Origin: Hevea brasiliensis
Taxonomy: Eukaryota > Streptophyta > Magnoliopsida > Malpighiales > Euphorbiaceae
NCBI RefSeq assembly: GCF_030052815.1
Contig: NC_079500.1
Coordinates: 7,462,298 to 7,526,297, forward strand
Length of the DNA: 64,000 nucleotides
Direction of reading: 5' to 3'
This document shows positions 23,880 through 34,876 of this stretch, one piece after another. Positions within the stretch are counted from its first letter, which is position 1; each line of letters begins with the position of its first letter. A model generated the notes under the pieces. The model saw nothing but the letters and a program-made list of their open reading frames with translations, did not search any database and had not been told where the DNA came from. Both the position numbers and the translations under genes were made by a program.

Positions 23880-24960
23880 GGAATGTAAAGGTTACATGGT
23901 TTAACAAACAATTTGGAGCCTCAACTATCATGGAAAGATTAGACAGGGCTCTTGTGTCAGTCCTATGATGAGAAGCTTTTCCTAAGGCCTACATTATTCA
24001 TGAGGCTCTTATTGGGTCTGATTATAGACCGTTAATTTTGTGTTTGGAGGGACCTAGACCAAAAAAGACTCAGTTCTTATTCAGGTTTGAAGATAAATGG
24101 ATGAAGCATTTAGAATGCCCGGAAGTGATAGCTTCAGCTTGGTCTCATGTGTTTCAGGGGTTTTCCTATGTTCTCTGTTGTTCAAAAACTAAAGCAGTGC
24201 AGAAGAGAGCTTAGCCAATGGAGTAAAGTTCATTTTTCTGGGAATGCAGCAGAGCTAGCTATGTTGAAAGACAAGCAAAAGAAGATTCACTCTAATCCTA
24301 GCCTAGAAGGTAATAGAGAAGTTGAACAGCAAACCTTGTCCCGACTTTATGAGTTATGGAAAAGAGAGGAAACCCACTGGATGCGAGAAAACCCACTGGA
24401 AGCAAAGATCTCGCATCCAGTGGCTAATGGAAGGAGACAAAATACACGGTTCTTTCACTTATCTACTTTTCAGAGAAGAAATAGAAATTTTATAGTGAAG
24501 TTGCGAAAGCAAGATGGTCATTGGCTTGAAACTGACCAAGAATTTTTTTATTACAGAAGATCTACAGCAGCAGCTCCACTAGAGGGGAAGAGGAAGTCTC
24601 CAACCTGGTTCCTAGAATTGTCACGACGAAAATGAATGAACGCTTCCTTGCCCCAGTTAATGATACTGAAGTTAAAAAAGCAGTGTTTCAACTGGATGGT
24701 CTAAAAGTTCCAAGTCCAGATGGATTCTCTGGAGTTTTTTATCAAAAAAATTGGGATGCAGTGGGAGGAGATGTATGCACAGCTGTGAAAAGTTTTTTTT
24801 CTGTTTTGGTTATCTTTTAAAAAAAACTGAACAGAACTAATGTTATTCTCATCTCAAAGTGTAAAAGTCATGTGAATATCAATCAAAACAAGCCTATCAG
24901 CTTGTGCAATTTCCTGTACAAAGTTGTGTCTAAGATTTTTGTGAATAGAATATTTTAAAA
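23880..24960 (+). pseudogene. degenerate LINE (non-LTR retrotransposon) fragment
   Basis: Translation in shifting frames gives plant L1-type LINE ORF2 pieces in order. The endonuclease end has TWFNKQFGASTIMERLDRAL, then HEALIGSDYRPLIL. A linker follows (LSQWSKVHFSGN, LWKREETHWM, NTRFFHLSTFQRRNRNFI). The start of the RT domain has VPSPDGFSGVFYQKNWD, then the block ending PISLCNFLYKVVSKIFVNRI. The catalytic RT motif and everything downstream are missing, so it is truncated on both sides. A short duplication (AACCCACTGGA near 24370 and 24392) lies inside. Stops and frameshifts rule out function. Confidence 0.88.
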
Positions 24961-25439
24961 TTAGTAAAAATCAAAAAAGTATTTTATTATTAGAAAAATA
25001 TTATTTATTAGGTGAGGATTTATTTGACCTTAATTAAAAATATTTGTCCTTATTTGACCCAAAACTTAATTTTAAGCTATGGCCCTCAAGTAAAAGTATA
25101 TAGACTTATTTGGTCTTTTTTTTTTAACATATGATCAGTCATGCATGCTCATAAATAACAATCTAGATGTTACCTAATTTACAAAATCAATTTACTCCAT
25201 GGAATTCAATGAAGGGTAGAGAGTGAAGATAGACCTTGCTCACACTTCAGATTAGTACCAGTTTTAGAGCACAATGCACCTTCTCTTCATTTTTTTTTTT
25301 TTCTTTTTTTGGGAAGCCACACGCATCCTTTACTACCATGAATGAATTAATCACGTTTTGGCCGTCTCTTGGAACAAAAAAAATTCGCTGCTCTCGGCCA
25401 ATTAATGAATGAAGCCGACCGTCTCACTTTCTATCTCTC
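24961..25439. other. intergenic spacer after the LINE fragment
   Basis: AT-rich at first, then more balanced from about 25180. No ORF of note. Confidence 0.5.
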
Positions 25440-26440
25440 AGCACTCTCTCTAATTCCAACCAATGCAAGTTATGGCTTCCTTAAAACAAGAATCTCACGT
25501 CAAACTTGCTGACTTCTTAGCCATCTTTCTACGTAAAAGTTGCATCCAATAAGAATTATGGCTCCAAGCCATAATATATGCTCTTAGAAAAACTAACTTG
25601 GATTATAGCCACTATGGCTTTGTTAAACAGTTCATGTAACTGCATGGGAAGAGAGTTCTTCTTCCACGTCTAAGCCAACTGCCACCAATTTCATATGGGT
25701 TCGGGTTGGCCATCATGACCCATTTTCCTTCAATGACTAAATTCAAATATCTTATCAATTTAAATGAACTTCAATGAAACTTTACGAGATAGTCCAAGTC
25801 ATTCTAAAAAGTCTTTGTATTGACAAGTTGGGCATAACCCCAGGTAGGGTGCAATTATTAAATTTCTGAGTCAAACCCGAAAGATGGACCACTGTGGAAT
25901 TTCTTTTCTTGTTGTATTCGCATGAAATTTACATACTAATTTTATGGACGTCTATCAAATAATTAATTAATTGAAAATGAAGGAGGGATATGGTTGTTGT
26001 TATGCCTATTACATAATCTTTCTATCCAATTTCTGATTTGTAATGTGTGAATTGGAAACAAGCCAATCCTGAGTATGGAAATGGTTTAATCTTAATGAAC
26101 CTCGGAGAAATTTCTCCTTTGAGAGGTTAGGTTGTCAATTCTGAGTAATACTTAGACCAATTATCACCAACTTGGAAAGCTCTTTGGTGCTAACATAACT
26201 TTGTTCATATATTAATTAGTTCAACAAATTAGAATCCTAGCTTTGTTTATTTGTTTTGACCAGCTACTACGTGTTTTCTTGGATCTTTTAAATTGGAGAA
26301 ATTTGCAACCACAAGTCCAAGTCCACCCAAGTTGTTCTTCTTCTTCTTCTGTACTTGTTAATTTCTTTGTCTTTTCCTCTCTTTCAACAAGAACTTGAAT
26401 TTATTATATGGTATGTTAGTTATGCCTGAATTTTAGTTGC
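25440..26440 (+). promoter_or_regulatory. upstream region of CC-only gene 2
   Basis: 25440-25740 matches the distal blocks at 19385, 48655 and 52265. 26000-26440 matches 21030-22040 upstream of the decapitated gene. Both stretches have balanced base composition amid AT-rich DNA and no ORF. Confidence 0.6.
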
Positions 26441-26448
26441 TATAAATA
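26441..26448 (+). promoter_or_regulatory. TATA box of CC-only gene 2
   Basis: TATAAATA preceded by GTTGC and followed by GTCTTGTCAGG. The first leader exon then runs to the donor at 26517/26518. Confidence 0.7.
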
Positions 26449-26517
26449 GTCTTGTCAGGTGTAAACTGGAGGTTACTCGCTAGCTGTGGGATCAATCTAG
26501 GGGTATTTGTGTTTAAG

Positions 26518-26805
26518 GTAAGGGCATTAAAACCCAATCAAGCTTACTACTTCTAATTTGTCCATTTCTAATTAATTTTACTTGAATCATGACATATTTT
26601 TGAAGCTAACATATGTCTGCTCTCAGCTTACTGCTGCCACTAGATAAGATTTCTCATCTCACTGCTGCCACTTGATAACATATTATCAATTAACTATCTA
26701 TTAGCTTTGAATTCTATGGTTTATGCTCTAAAAATTGTGACCTCTGTCTGTCTGTGAGAATGTTCTTATGCTTGTCAATGATCATTCAGTGATTTATTAC
26801 CGCAG
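26518..26805 (+). other. 5'-UTR intron of CC-only gene 2
   Basis: Donor TTTAAG|GTAAGG at 26518, acceptor TTACCGCAG ending at 26805, 21 bases before the ATG. Both sites are conserved in the decapitated copy (22115-22825), which supports them as real. Confidence 0.7.
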
Positions 26806-26826
26806 GTGCTTAAAATTTAGCTAGCC

Positions 26827-27279
26827 ATGACTGCCATCATAACTGCAATTATATCAGCAGCCGTTGGTGTTATATCCCTATGTTATTCTATGTCCAAAGA
26901 TACATATGCTTATCTCCAGAAGAAAGTTCGTTACTCAAATAATCTAGACAAGAACTGTGAAGCACTATACTGCGGAATAGATTTTCTCCTGCGTTTAAGG
27001 ACTGACATCGAACGCATGATCCAAAGACGAGGAATAAGTTCGCCGCCGATTTGCAAGAACTGGAATGAGAGGGTGTGGAAGATTGACGGCGAAGCAAGAA
27101 CTCTATTCAGAAAATATAAGCATACCAAGCAATCAACTTGGTTTATGGCAAGAGCAAAACTTAGCAGAAAAATGATCAAGCTGTTGGAGAAAGCTAATGA
27201 GCTTAAAAATGATGGCAAAGAGTTAGCCAATTTACTTTCTCATCATAATCGCAATAATAAACAAGAGATCAGAAGATAA
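26827..27279 (+). CDS. CC-only NLR-like protein 2 (150 aa)
   Basis: Paralogue of the proteins at 10840 and 31389. The N-terminal hydrophobic helix is MTAIITAIISAAVGVISLCY. Next come a coiled-coil stretch starting YSNNLDKNCEALYCGIDFLL, the family signature TDIERMIQRRGI, a Trp-containing turn (NWNERVWKIDGEA) and a final helix (LSRKMIKLLEKANELKNDGK) that corresponds to the end of the CC domain in RPS2-type receptors. It stops there, with no NB-ARC downstream on this strand. The start is fixed by the acceptor 21 bases upstream and by agreement with the decapitated copy. This is the best-supported family member because promoter, leader intron and coding region are all intact. Confidence 0.78.
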   Translation: MTAIITAIISAAVGVISLCYSMSKDTYAYLQKKVRYSNNLDKNCEALYCGIDFLLRLRTDIERMIQRRGISSPPICKNWNERVWKIDGEARTLFRKYKHTKQSTWFMARAKLSRKMIKLLEKANELKNDGKELANLLSHHNRNNKQEIRR

Positions 27280-28682
27280 ATGCTGCACATAAGGTGGTGG
27301 AGGAATCATGCTTATCAAAAAAAAAGGGTGGTGGAGGAATCATGTGGCTGGTGTTCAATTAGCTTGCTAATCAGCAATAGTTTGTGGTCGTAAATTAGTT
27401 GTTCTTGTATGCATGGCTTTTATTGTTATTATTTTGGGTTAATTTAGTTTCTTATAATATTTTACAAGAAAAATTTGTGTTGAACCTCAGTTTGTTATGT
27501 TAGTATCGGGGAGATCAGACATATACAGAAATTTGCCATTTTGAGAATTTTTATCTAAACTAAATCTATCTTGATTCAAAATAAAAATGTTGAGGACTAT
27601 GTATTTAATAAATATGTCTCACTATATATCTTATATCTTGGAACCTAATTTAGATAAGAAAATCCTGCTCTTTAATTAATCTAATTAGAATAAGAAGTTT
27701 ATTATATATTTAATACTATTTATTAGGGAACATCTTTAATTTAATCTTAATTATATTGAACTATAATTAATTTATATTGATTTTTTTTAATTTATATTGA
27801 TTTTTTTAATTTATATTTAATACTATTTATTAGGGAACATCTTTAATTTATATTGATTTTTTTTTTCAATTCTATCATCTATTTGGTTTTTTTTTTTTTT
27901 TTTCATTTTCTATCATTATACTATCACCTAATCAGTTTTAAGTCAAGTCGCTATGCCATTTTATTTAATTTATTTTCTTTATTTCATACATAAGTGGTTG
28001 AGCTCCTTACACACACTCTTGTTTTGATACCTTATTAAATTTAGAGAGTATTGTGTACATATATAACACTTTAATTCAATTTTACTATGAATTTATATAA
28101 GTGATTGGATTATTTATACATTAACATATTAACCAATTCAATATTACAATTCAATTATTTATACTGTGTCCTTTCGTATATTTTCAATGTAGAATTTATC
28201 GATACAAAATTCTAACAAAATATAAATTAATCTTTCCTAATATGTGTCAGTTTCAAGTCTCACTCCCACAATCTTTTTATATAAAAGAAAAAAGCATAAA
28301 AATAAAATTAATTTTTATATGTGTTTTTTGAACTATAAAACATCTCTCATTCCCACCAATAAGCTTGAATTTAGTATATTTAAATCATATCCAAAACTGT
28401 GAAATTTCATGTTCAAGTCTCCATCAAAGCCAAATGAATAAAAGAAAATAAAAACTTTCATTTTTACACTCCTTTTAGATTAAGTCATTTGTAAGATAAG
28501 AATTCTATTCTAATAATAGAATTCAATTCATTTCTATTGGTAATAAGATTTTTTTTTAATAAATAATAATAAATTTAAATTTTTTTTTCTTTATTATCTT
28601 ATTATCTTTTAAGCTAAATATTAATGTTTATGTTTATAAATAACAACTATTTTTATCAAATCTATTTTTGCAGAAATTCTAA

Positions 28683-28683
<1 letters not shown>

Positions 28684-28754
<71 letters not shown>
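28684..28754. repeat. (ATT)n microsatellite
   Basis: About 23 copies of ATT/TTA. The poly-Asn frame on the minus strand is a by-product. Confidence 0.97.
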
Positions 28755-29426
28755 GTGAAAATATGAATTTTTCAACATCCAAGTAAAGCAACAATAAACT
28801 AAGATGGATCTCTTTTTTTTTTTCAAAATTAACAAAAATAACATAATAAATTTCTTAATGTCAATTGTAAAATCATCAAATAATAATTCTCAATATACAC
28901 ACATTATATAAAAAAAAAAAATCTAAATATTTATAGTTCAACAATTAGATTTAGCTGAAAAAAAAGGCTAACCTTAAAATATCTAAATCAAGACTCAAAA
29001 CAATTATATAGTGTAAAAAATAAAAAAGTGATATTTTTTAAAATAAATATTTCCCTTTATTTAAGATTTTTTAAAATAAAAATTTCTCTTCTAAACTGTA
29101 TTTATATTACTTTTAATTAGTTTTTAAAATTTTAGGGATTATGAAATTAATTTTCCTCTTTATCAGCTTATTGAACTATAAATTTATCCTAATTTAAAAT
29201 AAAAATTAAAAAAAAATCAACTAATCATTTTAATCTAATTTCAATAAAAAAAAATAGTAATCACCAATATTTGGATATCAGCTCTAGTGCAAGTGGGCCT
29301 TTGAAATTGCGGGTCCGTGTGAGGGCATTAACACACGCTAAATTTGATTGAACTTAGCCCACGTTGCTTAATAATAAAAAAAAAATAAAAAAAGGAGAGA
29401 TTTCAGTGATTACTAAATAATTTGGC

Positions 29427-29429
<3 letters not shown>

Positions 29430-29509
<80 letters not shown>

Positions 29510-29510
29510 G
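29430..29510. repeat. (CT)n followed by (TA)n microsatellite
   Basis: CT dinucleotides to 29496, then TA to about 29509. A compound microsatellite. Confidence 0.97.
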
Positions 29511-29877
29511 GTATTTTCAAGAGTGTCACTTATTATTCTCTTTTATAGTATTTTCATATAATTAACACGTGATATTTTCTTCTATAATATTAATACGTGA
29601 TATTTTCTCTTATGAAATTGCCTTCTGAAATTCTCTATTATATAAAAATTATAAATTATTTAATAGTTATTCTATTAATACTATCATAAGCAATGACTAT
29701 TACAAGGTAACTTACATTAGTTATGTATATTTATATTTATATTATATATAGATATATTTTAACTATTTATATTATGAAATTTTTATTAAAAAAATTACAA
29801 GATAAAAGTGATAAAAATAAAATTTAAAATAATTAATAAAAAATTTAAAACAGTATATTATTTTTATATATTAAAAT

Positions 29878-29880
<3 letters not shown>

Positions 29881-29934
<54 letters not shown>
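29881..29934. repeat. (TA)n microsatellite
   Basis: Continuous AT alternation of 54 bp. Confidence 0.97.
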
Positions 29935-29939
<5 letters not shown>

Positions 29940-31283
29940 TTATTAATAGTTATGTGTATTAGTATGGATAATCCTCTAATTATATGATATGCCACTTTTT
30001 GAGATAAAATTTCACCTTTTCATATTTATAGGGAGTGAGACTCGTGATTTTATATAGAGAGAGCATATGCCCTAAGAATACAGAATAATTTTTTAATTAA
30101 TTTTGACATTAATGACCTTAATTTTGACAAAAACAATCCATTCCAAATCAAATAATGTTTTTTTTAATCTTATTTTTTATTTTTCAAAGCAAATGGGAAA
30201 CTAAAATTTCTAGGAGTTGGAAAAATATTGTTTGCCAAGCCTTTTGGTGATAATCCAATGATCTGAGTTTAATATAATCTTCATTGAGTCAATTAAGAAA
30301 TACACTAGTTTTCTCACAAGCAATATCATATATTATAATGTCATGTTAGTGTTAATTGGAATTTACTATGCTTTAATTTTAACTGTGCTGGAGTTTCACA
30401 ATATGAATACACTATTTAAGGTATAATTGATTTTATTTTTTTATTTACCGAGCTTAATCGGGTACATAAACGCAGTTAGGCTTGGGAGGAGCTGAGGGGT
30501 GTCATGCACTTATTAATTAGAAAAAAAAAAAAAATTAAATGAGTCTATATACTTTAAATAAGTTCAAAATTAAATTTTGAGCCAAATGAAGATTGAATTT
30601 TTAATTAAGGCTTAATAGACTTGAAAAAAAATATATATATATATTATTTTATATTTTAAATTTTAAAAATAATTATTGTCCATTCATCATTCTTCAATTT
30701 CTTTTTTTTTTTTTTTAATTAAAAATAATAAATAATTTTTAATATATAAAATTAGAAAAATAATATTTTATCATATGCTATTGGCTTATTATTTTGTCAA
30801 TAAAATAAAAAAAAAATCAATATTTTATAATTTTTTTTTACAATTAGGAGCGAAAGTGACTTTCGTTTGTGTGAAAGCCACATACTTAAAGCAGTTTCCA
30901 TCTATAATGTCATTCATATGAATTTTTACTTCTATAATTGTGAAACCCATTATTGAAAGGGACTCCATTTGAGTCCTTTTCTTATTATTTAACATAATTT
31001 TATAAAAATTGATGTACTAAATAGTTAATTGATATGACATGTTTATGCTTAAATATATGGTAGATGAAAAGAGCATTTTGGTTTTCATCCTCTCTCTTTG
31101 GATTTTAGTTAATTACCTACACTCAAAATGTGGACTTTCACATTAGAAAGGGCAAGAAGAAATGGGATTAGTTTGCTTCTTCATTTAAATTAGTAGGCAT
31201 TTTGGTTCAATACATCTCACATAAGTTCCCGTAGTCATTCAATTTCTTGTGAAGCTTGCAGGGATTCACAGATACAGATATAG

Positions 31284-31361
31284 GTAAATGTATTGAATCA
31301 AATTCATCTTCCTTTTAAATATTTCTGATATGTAATGATTTCCCAGAAATCATTTTTGCAG
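31284..31361 (+). other. probable 5'-UTR intron of CC-only gene 3
   Basis: Donor GATATAG|GTAAATG at 31284 and acceptor ATTTTTGCAG ending at 31361, 27 bases before the ATG at 31389. The 78-bp length is near the plant minimum. The arrangement parallels genes 1 and 2. Confidence 0.6.
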
Positions 31362-31388
31362 GTTCTCACTTCTCATCAAGTTTTCCTG

Positions 31389-31808
31389 ATGATTACTCTT
31401 GGTGCTGGTGAAATTATAGCTATAGCAATTGCTGGTGCAACATTTTTGTATCAGGTTGGTAAAGATGCCTTGAGATGTGTCAAAAAAGAAGCTTCTTATT
31501 CAAGGAATCTGAAGGAGAATTTTGAAGCCTTACGAGGGGAACTTAACTTCCTTCTTGGTTTTAAAAGTGATATTGAGCGTAGGATCCGTAAACGGCGAGG
31601 AAAGTACAGGCAAATCTACAACAGATGGAATAGCCAAGTGCAAGAGATTGAAGACAAAGCAAAATCCTGTCTAGAAAAATATGAACACGTCAGAAAATGC
31701 CGTGTTTTTCACAGATCCATGCTCAGCAAAAAAATGGTTAGGTTGTGTACGAAAGTTATTGAGCTTAAAAGGGAGGGTAAAGATTTAGCAAGATTGCTTT
31801 CTATCTAG
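31389..31808 (+). CDS. CC-only NLR-like protein 3 (139 aa)
   Basis: Third member of the family. The open frame extends to an ATG at 31335, but that stretch spans an excellent splice acceptor (TTTTTGCAG at 31361). Starting at 31389 also gives an N-terminus that lines up with the paralogues (MITLGAGEIIAIAIAGATFL). Then come a coiled coil (YSRNLKENFEALRGELNFL), the SDIERRIRKR signature, a Trp turn (YNRWNSQVQEIEDKA) and the final helix LSKKMVRLCTKVIELKREGK. The protein stops where a full receptor would enter the NB-ARC linker. It is convergent with, and 315 bp from, a minus-strand NB-LRR that lacks a CC domain. The free-CC role is unknown. Confidence 0.75.
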   Translation: MITLGAGEIIAIAIAGATFLYQVGKDALRCVKKEASYSRNLKENFEALRGELNFLLGFKSDIERRIRKRRGKYRQIYNRWNSQVQEIEDKAKSCLEKYEHVRKCRVFHRSMLSKKMVRLCTKVIELKREGKDLARLLSI

Positions 31809-32123
31809 TTGCAGCTCTTCTGCTAAAGATTTTCCATTATTTCATTACTATACTATCAGGAAAGAATGTAGCTAGCAGCAACTTTGCGGTGGTTTTTTAA
31901 TTCTATTCGTGAGTTCAATAACTATATTATGTATGTTTATAAGTTCTGCATATATGGAATGCTAATTCTCAACTGCAACAATGCCTCTATTCCAACAAGA
32001 CTATAGCCATTCAATAACATACATCAACAGGAACAAATATGTCATCCCAAGAATCCTTTGTGCTTTCCCACTTCAATGACTTCCACCAGCTAGACTCGCC
32101 CATGATCTTCCTTAGATTTCCAT
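31809..32123. other. gap between CC-only gene 3 and the NB-LRR, with out-of-frame NB-LRR tail
   Basis: On the minus strand, 32170 down to 32011 still encodes in another frame the usual end of this receptor class (CPNLKKLPILDKAL, then SSWWKSLKWE) before a TGA at 32011-32013. So the NB-LRR once ended at 32011, and an indel near 32170-32200 now ends it early. 3' UTR sequence of gene 3 shares this gap. Confidence 0.7.
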
Positions 32124-34748
32124 TTAAAGCTTTATCAAGAATAGGTAGCTTTTTGAGATTGGGGCAATAACAAACACCAAACACTCGGAGAATCCAACCA
32201 GTCTAGGCAAGTAATGGAGAGATACCTTCTTTAACCTTGGGAAGATTTGTACATCCTCGCATTTATAGCAGGCCACTAAGTTTATGATTTCAGGGCAATC
32301 ATCAACTGTGAGCTCTTCTAGACATATGAGAGTTCTAAGCAATTCCGAAGTGAAAATGGTGGTTAACTGTGGACATGCGCGCAGAGTCAAGAATTTCAGA
32401 ACAAATAAGCCACTATCATGCAATGGTCCCTCCCATATGCTTCTTAAATTCTTCATATAGTATATGTGCAGATATTCCAGTGCTAAATCACCAAGTCTGG
32501 CTTCTATTTGATCTCCATCTATAATTGCTTGAAGCTCATTGCATTCCCCCACCACACAACATTTTAGTTGCTTCAGATTTCCATATCCAAATTCAGATAA
32601 TTTTCTAATAGTCACATGGCGATCTAAGAAAATTGCAGTTGCATGTCTAAGTGCCTGCTTGATATCTCCAGGGATTGCTGTACCATTTACATACTTCAAG
32701 CACCTAGCATATCGTTCCAACTCGAACTCAATATCGCTAGGGAGTCGAGATATGATGCGCTTGACCCTACAACCAACAGTAAATCTGAAATGTGACAATG
32801 GTGGATCTGCCATAACAGCATCATACCACTTGAAATATCTCAGAAGTTCTACCCTAGGAAAGTAGAATTTAAGTGTGTTTAGCACTGGTAAGTGACAAAC
32901 TTCAGAAACAACATCCTCCACACATGCATTCCACCATTCATCATCAGGACTCGCGTCGATGCTTAATTCTTCTAACTGTGATAAAGCAGATATCATACCA
33001 CAAGGAATCAAAGGATTTGACTGTTTTGATCTTCTATGATTCATAGGCTCACAGAATGACACTTCCAAGCATGTCAGATTTGTTAATCGTTCAATTTCCT
33101 TAGGCAGATCCATGATCTCTGTCCCTTGAAGATCAAGTACCTCAAGATGCTTCAGCTCTCCAACACTAGGAGACAATGCCATAAGCAGTTCACAATTATT
33201 TAAATAGAGCCTTCTAAGGCTCACCAACTTGAATACAGATTCTGGCAAAGACTTGATGCGAGTTCTGGACAGGTTCAGGATTTTTAGAGCAGGCATATGA
33301 TGGAAAAATGATGGAGGTATCTCTCTTAATTTGCAATTTCTTTGGAGGAACAATGCTTCTAGTATGAGGCATCTTGGATTCTCTGGCAACACCGATAGTT
33401 CATTATCCATCAAGTAAATAACTTTCGAGCTCTCCCATTCCTCAACCTTTGGTGTCTCAGTCAATCTCATACCTCCTTGCATCAGAAACAATCTCCCCTC
33501 CTCTGGTAAGATGATATGATCTACTAATATATGTCGATACGTCTCCTCCAGCTCAACAAATTGACTGCCAGAAGTTCTCCTCAGTAGATTGGCACTTGTC
33601 AGCGTGTCCAGAATTTGATTGCCTTTATGATGGTTATCTATTAGACCATCTGCAATCCAGCTATCTATCAACAATGCTACTTTAAACACTTGATTCTGAA
33701 AAAGCTGCACACAATTTCTTAAGCATTTTCTAGTTATGTCATCAGGTAGACATTCATAGCTGAATTTTAATGCATTAATCATGATAATTTCTAATTTGTC
33801 TTGATGAGATATCACCCATACAGGTTCCTTGCTTAATGTTTCAAGCACATTGTTCCAGATACGAATATCACAAGCATCTTTTAATGCCCTTGCAACTAGG
33901 ATGATGGCATGTGAACAGTGGCAACACATCTCAACTATTCTTCTTGCTAGTGGTTGAACGCTGGGAGAAGAATCCACAATTTCACCAACATTCTGGCAAA
34001 ACAATTCCCAGGACAATAAATCTTCTAGTCTTACCTTCCAGTCCACTGCCATCTGATCGCATATCTGCTCTAATCTAGTTGTCAAAATTATCTTGCAACC
34101 ATTTTCAGGGGTTGGCTTAGGGATTCCCATCATTTCTAGATTTATGAACTCACAAACATCATCCAAAATTAATAAGAACTTCTTGCAATTTAGCAAATTG
34201 AACAGTCCCTGTGAGTTTATATGCTCATTATGATCAATCTTTCTAGAAGCTAATTGTCTCAAGATCTCCTGCTGCACCTGGATCATGCGCCAAACCATGG
34301 AAACCTTAACCCAAATAACACTTTCAAAAAATCTCCTTACCATAGGCTGATCCCTCAGGGTTTCTAACAAAGTTGATTTTCCAATCCCTGCTCTTCCATA
34401 AATCCCAATCTTACCTATATCTGAATTTCCCATGCTTCCCATGATTATGTTCAGGCTACGATCAAATTTCATATCTTTTTCTATAATAGCTTCAAGTAAT
34501 GTCTCAGATGGAGCAATGCATATTGGTTTCTGTTTATTCTCTAGTTCTGCTCTTGGGTGTGTTGCTTTGGTCCAACATTGATCCCTAACTTCAGTTATTC
34601 CCTCAAAAATGGTTCTTGTGTCAAATTTCTTGCCCAGCTTAGATTTAATCCTTGCCATTCTCACTGAAGCTGTGAACAAATAGAAACGAAAAAATTTTGG
34701 ATTAATAGCAGTCCAGAATTCCACTAAAGCCAATGAATCATTTATCAA
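32124..34748 (-). CDS. NB-LRR resistance-like protein without CC domain (RPS2/At4g27190 type), probably degenerate
   Basis: Open frame of 874 codons. A start at M31 (34658) is more likely, because a splice acceptor (TTTGTTCACAG) ends at 34670 and the first 30 residues fit nothing. NB-ARC motifs, counted from the long start: P-loop GRAGIGKST (118-126), RNBS-A-like FESVIWVKVS (141-150), kinase 2 FLLILDDVC (191-199), RNBS-B GCKIILTTR (217-225). The GLPL motif is replaced (MCCHCSHAIILVARAL) and MHD is absent (the equivalent region reads VELEETYRHILVDH). Leucine-rich repeats follow (LKILNLSRTRIKSLPESVFKL, LEVLDLQGTEIMDLP). The end is altered by a frameshift near 32190. Intact members of the class are immune receptors acting at membranes. 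Loss of two regulatory motifs suggests a dead or decoy protein, though the long open frame argues against old age. Confidence 0.85.
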   Translation of the reverse strand: MINDSLALVEFWTAINPKFFRFYLFTASVRMARIKSKLGKKFDTRTIFEGITEVRDQCWTKATHPRAELENKQKPICIAPSETLLEAIIEKDMKFDRSLNIIMGSMGNSDIGKIGIYGRAGIGKSTLLETLRDQPMVRRFFESVIWVKVSMVWRMIQVQQEILRQLASRKIDHNEHINSQGLFNLLNCKKFLLILDDVCEFINLEMMGIPKPTPENGCKIILTTRLEQICDQMAVDWKVRLEDLLSWELFCQNVGEIVDSSPSVQPLARRIVEMCCHCSHAIILVARALKDACDIRIWNNVLETLSKEPVWVISHQDKLEIIMINALKFSYECLPDDITRKCLRNCVQLFQNQVFKVALLIDSWIADGLIDNHHKGNQILDTLTSANLLRRTSGSQFVELEETYRHILVDHIILPEEGRLFLMQGGMRLTETPKVEEWESSKVIYLMDNELSVLPENPRCLILEALFLQRNCKLREIPPSFFHHMPALKILNLSRTRIKSLPESVFKLVSLRRLYLNNCELLMALSPSVGELKHLEVLDLQGTEIMDLPKEIERLTNLTCLEVSFCEPMNHRRSKQSNPLIPCGMISALSQLEELSIDASPDDEWWNACVEDVVSEVCHLPVLNTLKFYFPRVELLRYFKWYDAVMADPPLSHFRFTVGCRVKRIISRLPSDIEFELERYARCLKYVNGTAIPGDIKQALRHATAIFLDRHVTIRKLSEFGYGNLKQLKCCVVGECNELQAIIDGDQIEARLGDLALEYLHIYYMKNLRSIWEGPLHDSGLFVLKFLTLRACPQLTTIFTSELLRTLICLEELTVDDCPEIINLVACYKCEDVQIFPRLKKVSLHYLPRLVGFSECLVFVIAPISKSYLFLIKL

Positions 34749-34799
34749 GGGAGAAAGAAAATGATGCAGTGAAATGAGTCAGTCTTCAAATACTACAAC

Positions 34800-34816
34800 T
34801 GGCATATATATTCAAA
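34800..34816 (-). promoter_or_regulatory. possible TATA box of the NB-LRR gene
   Basis: On the minus strand GAATATATATGCCAGTTG, about 60-150 bases before the candidate starts and only about 65 bases after the FLZ stop codon. Confidence 0.35.
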
Positions 34817-34876
34817 TTAAACTGCTGCACCCTAGATCACTTCATGCTACATCATGATTAGGATAAGATATTGGTT

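Larger units (their letters stand above)
27280..31230. other. AT-rich intergenic region
   Basis: No gene found. It contains an imperfect local duplication (ACTATTTATTAGGGAACATC at about 27718 and 27819), microsatellites at 28684, 29430 and 29881, and otherwise low-complexity DNA. 29280-29350 is a short GC-richer stretch without a frame. Confidence 0.6.

Noticed and set aside
28662..28844. Poly-asparagine protein
   Set aside because: By-product of an ATT microsatellite.
31335..31388. Longer N-terminus for CC-only protein 3
   Set aside because: It crosses a strong splice acceptor (TTTTTGCAG at 31361) and the extra 18 residues do not match the paralogues.
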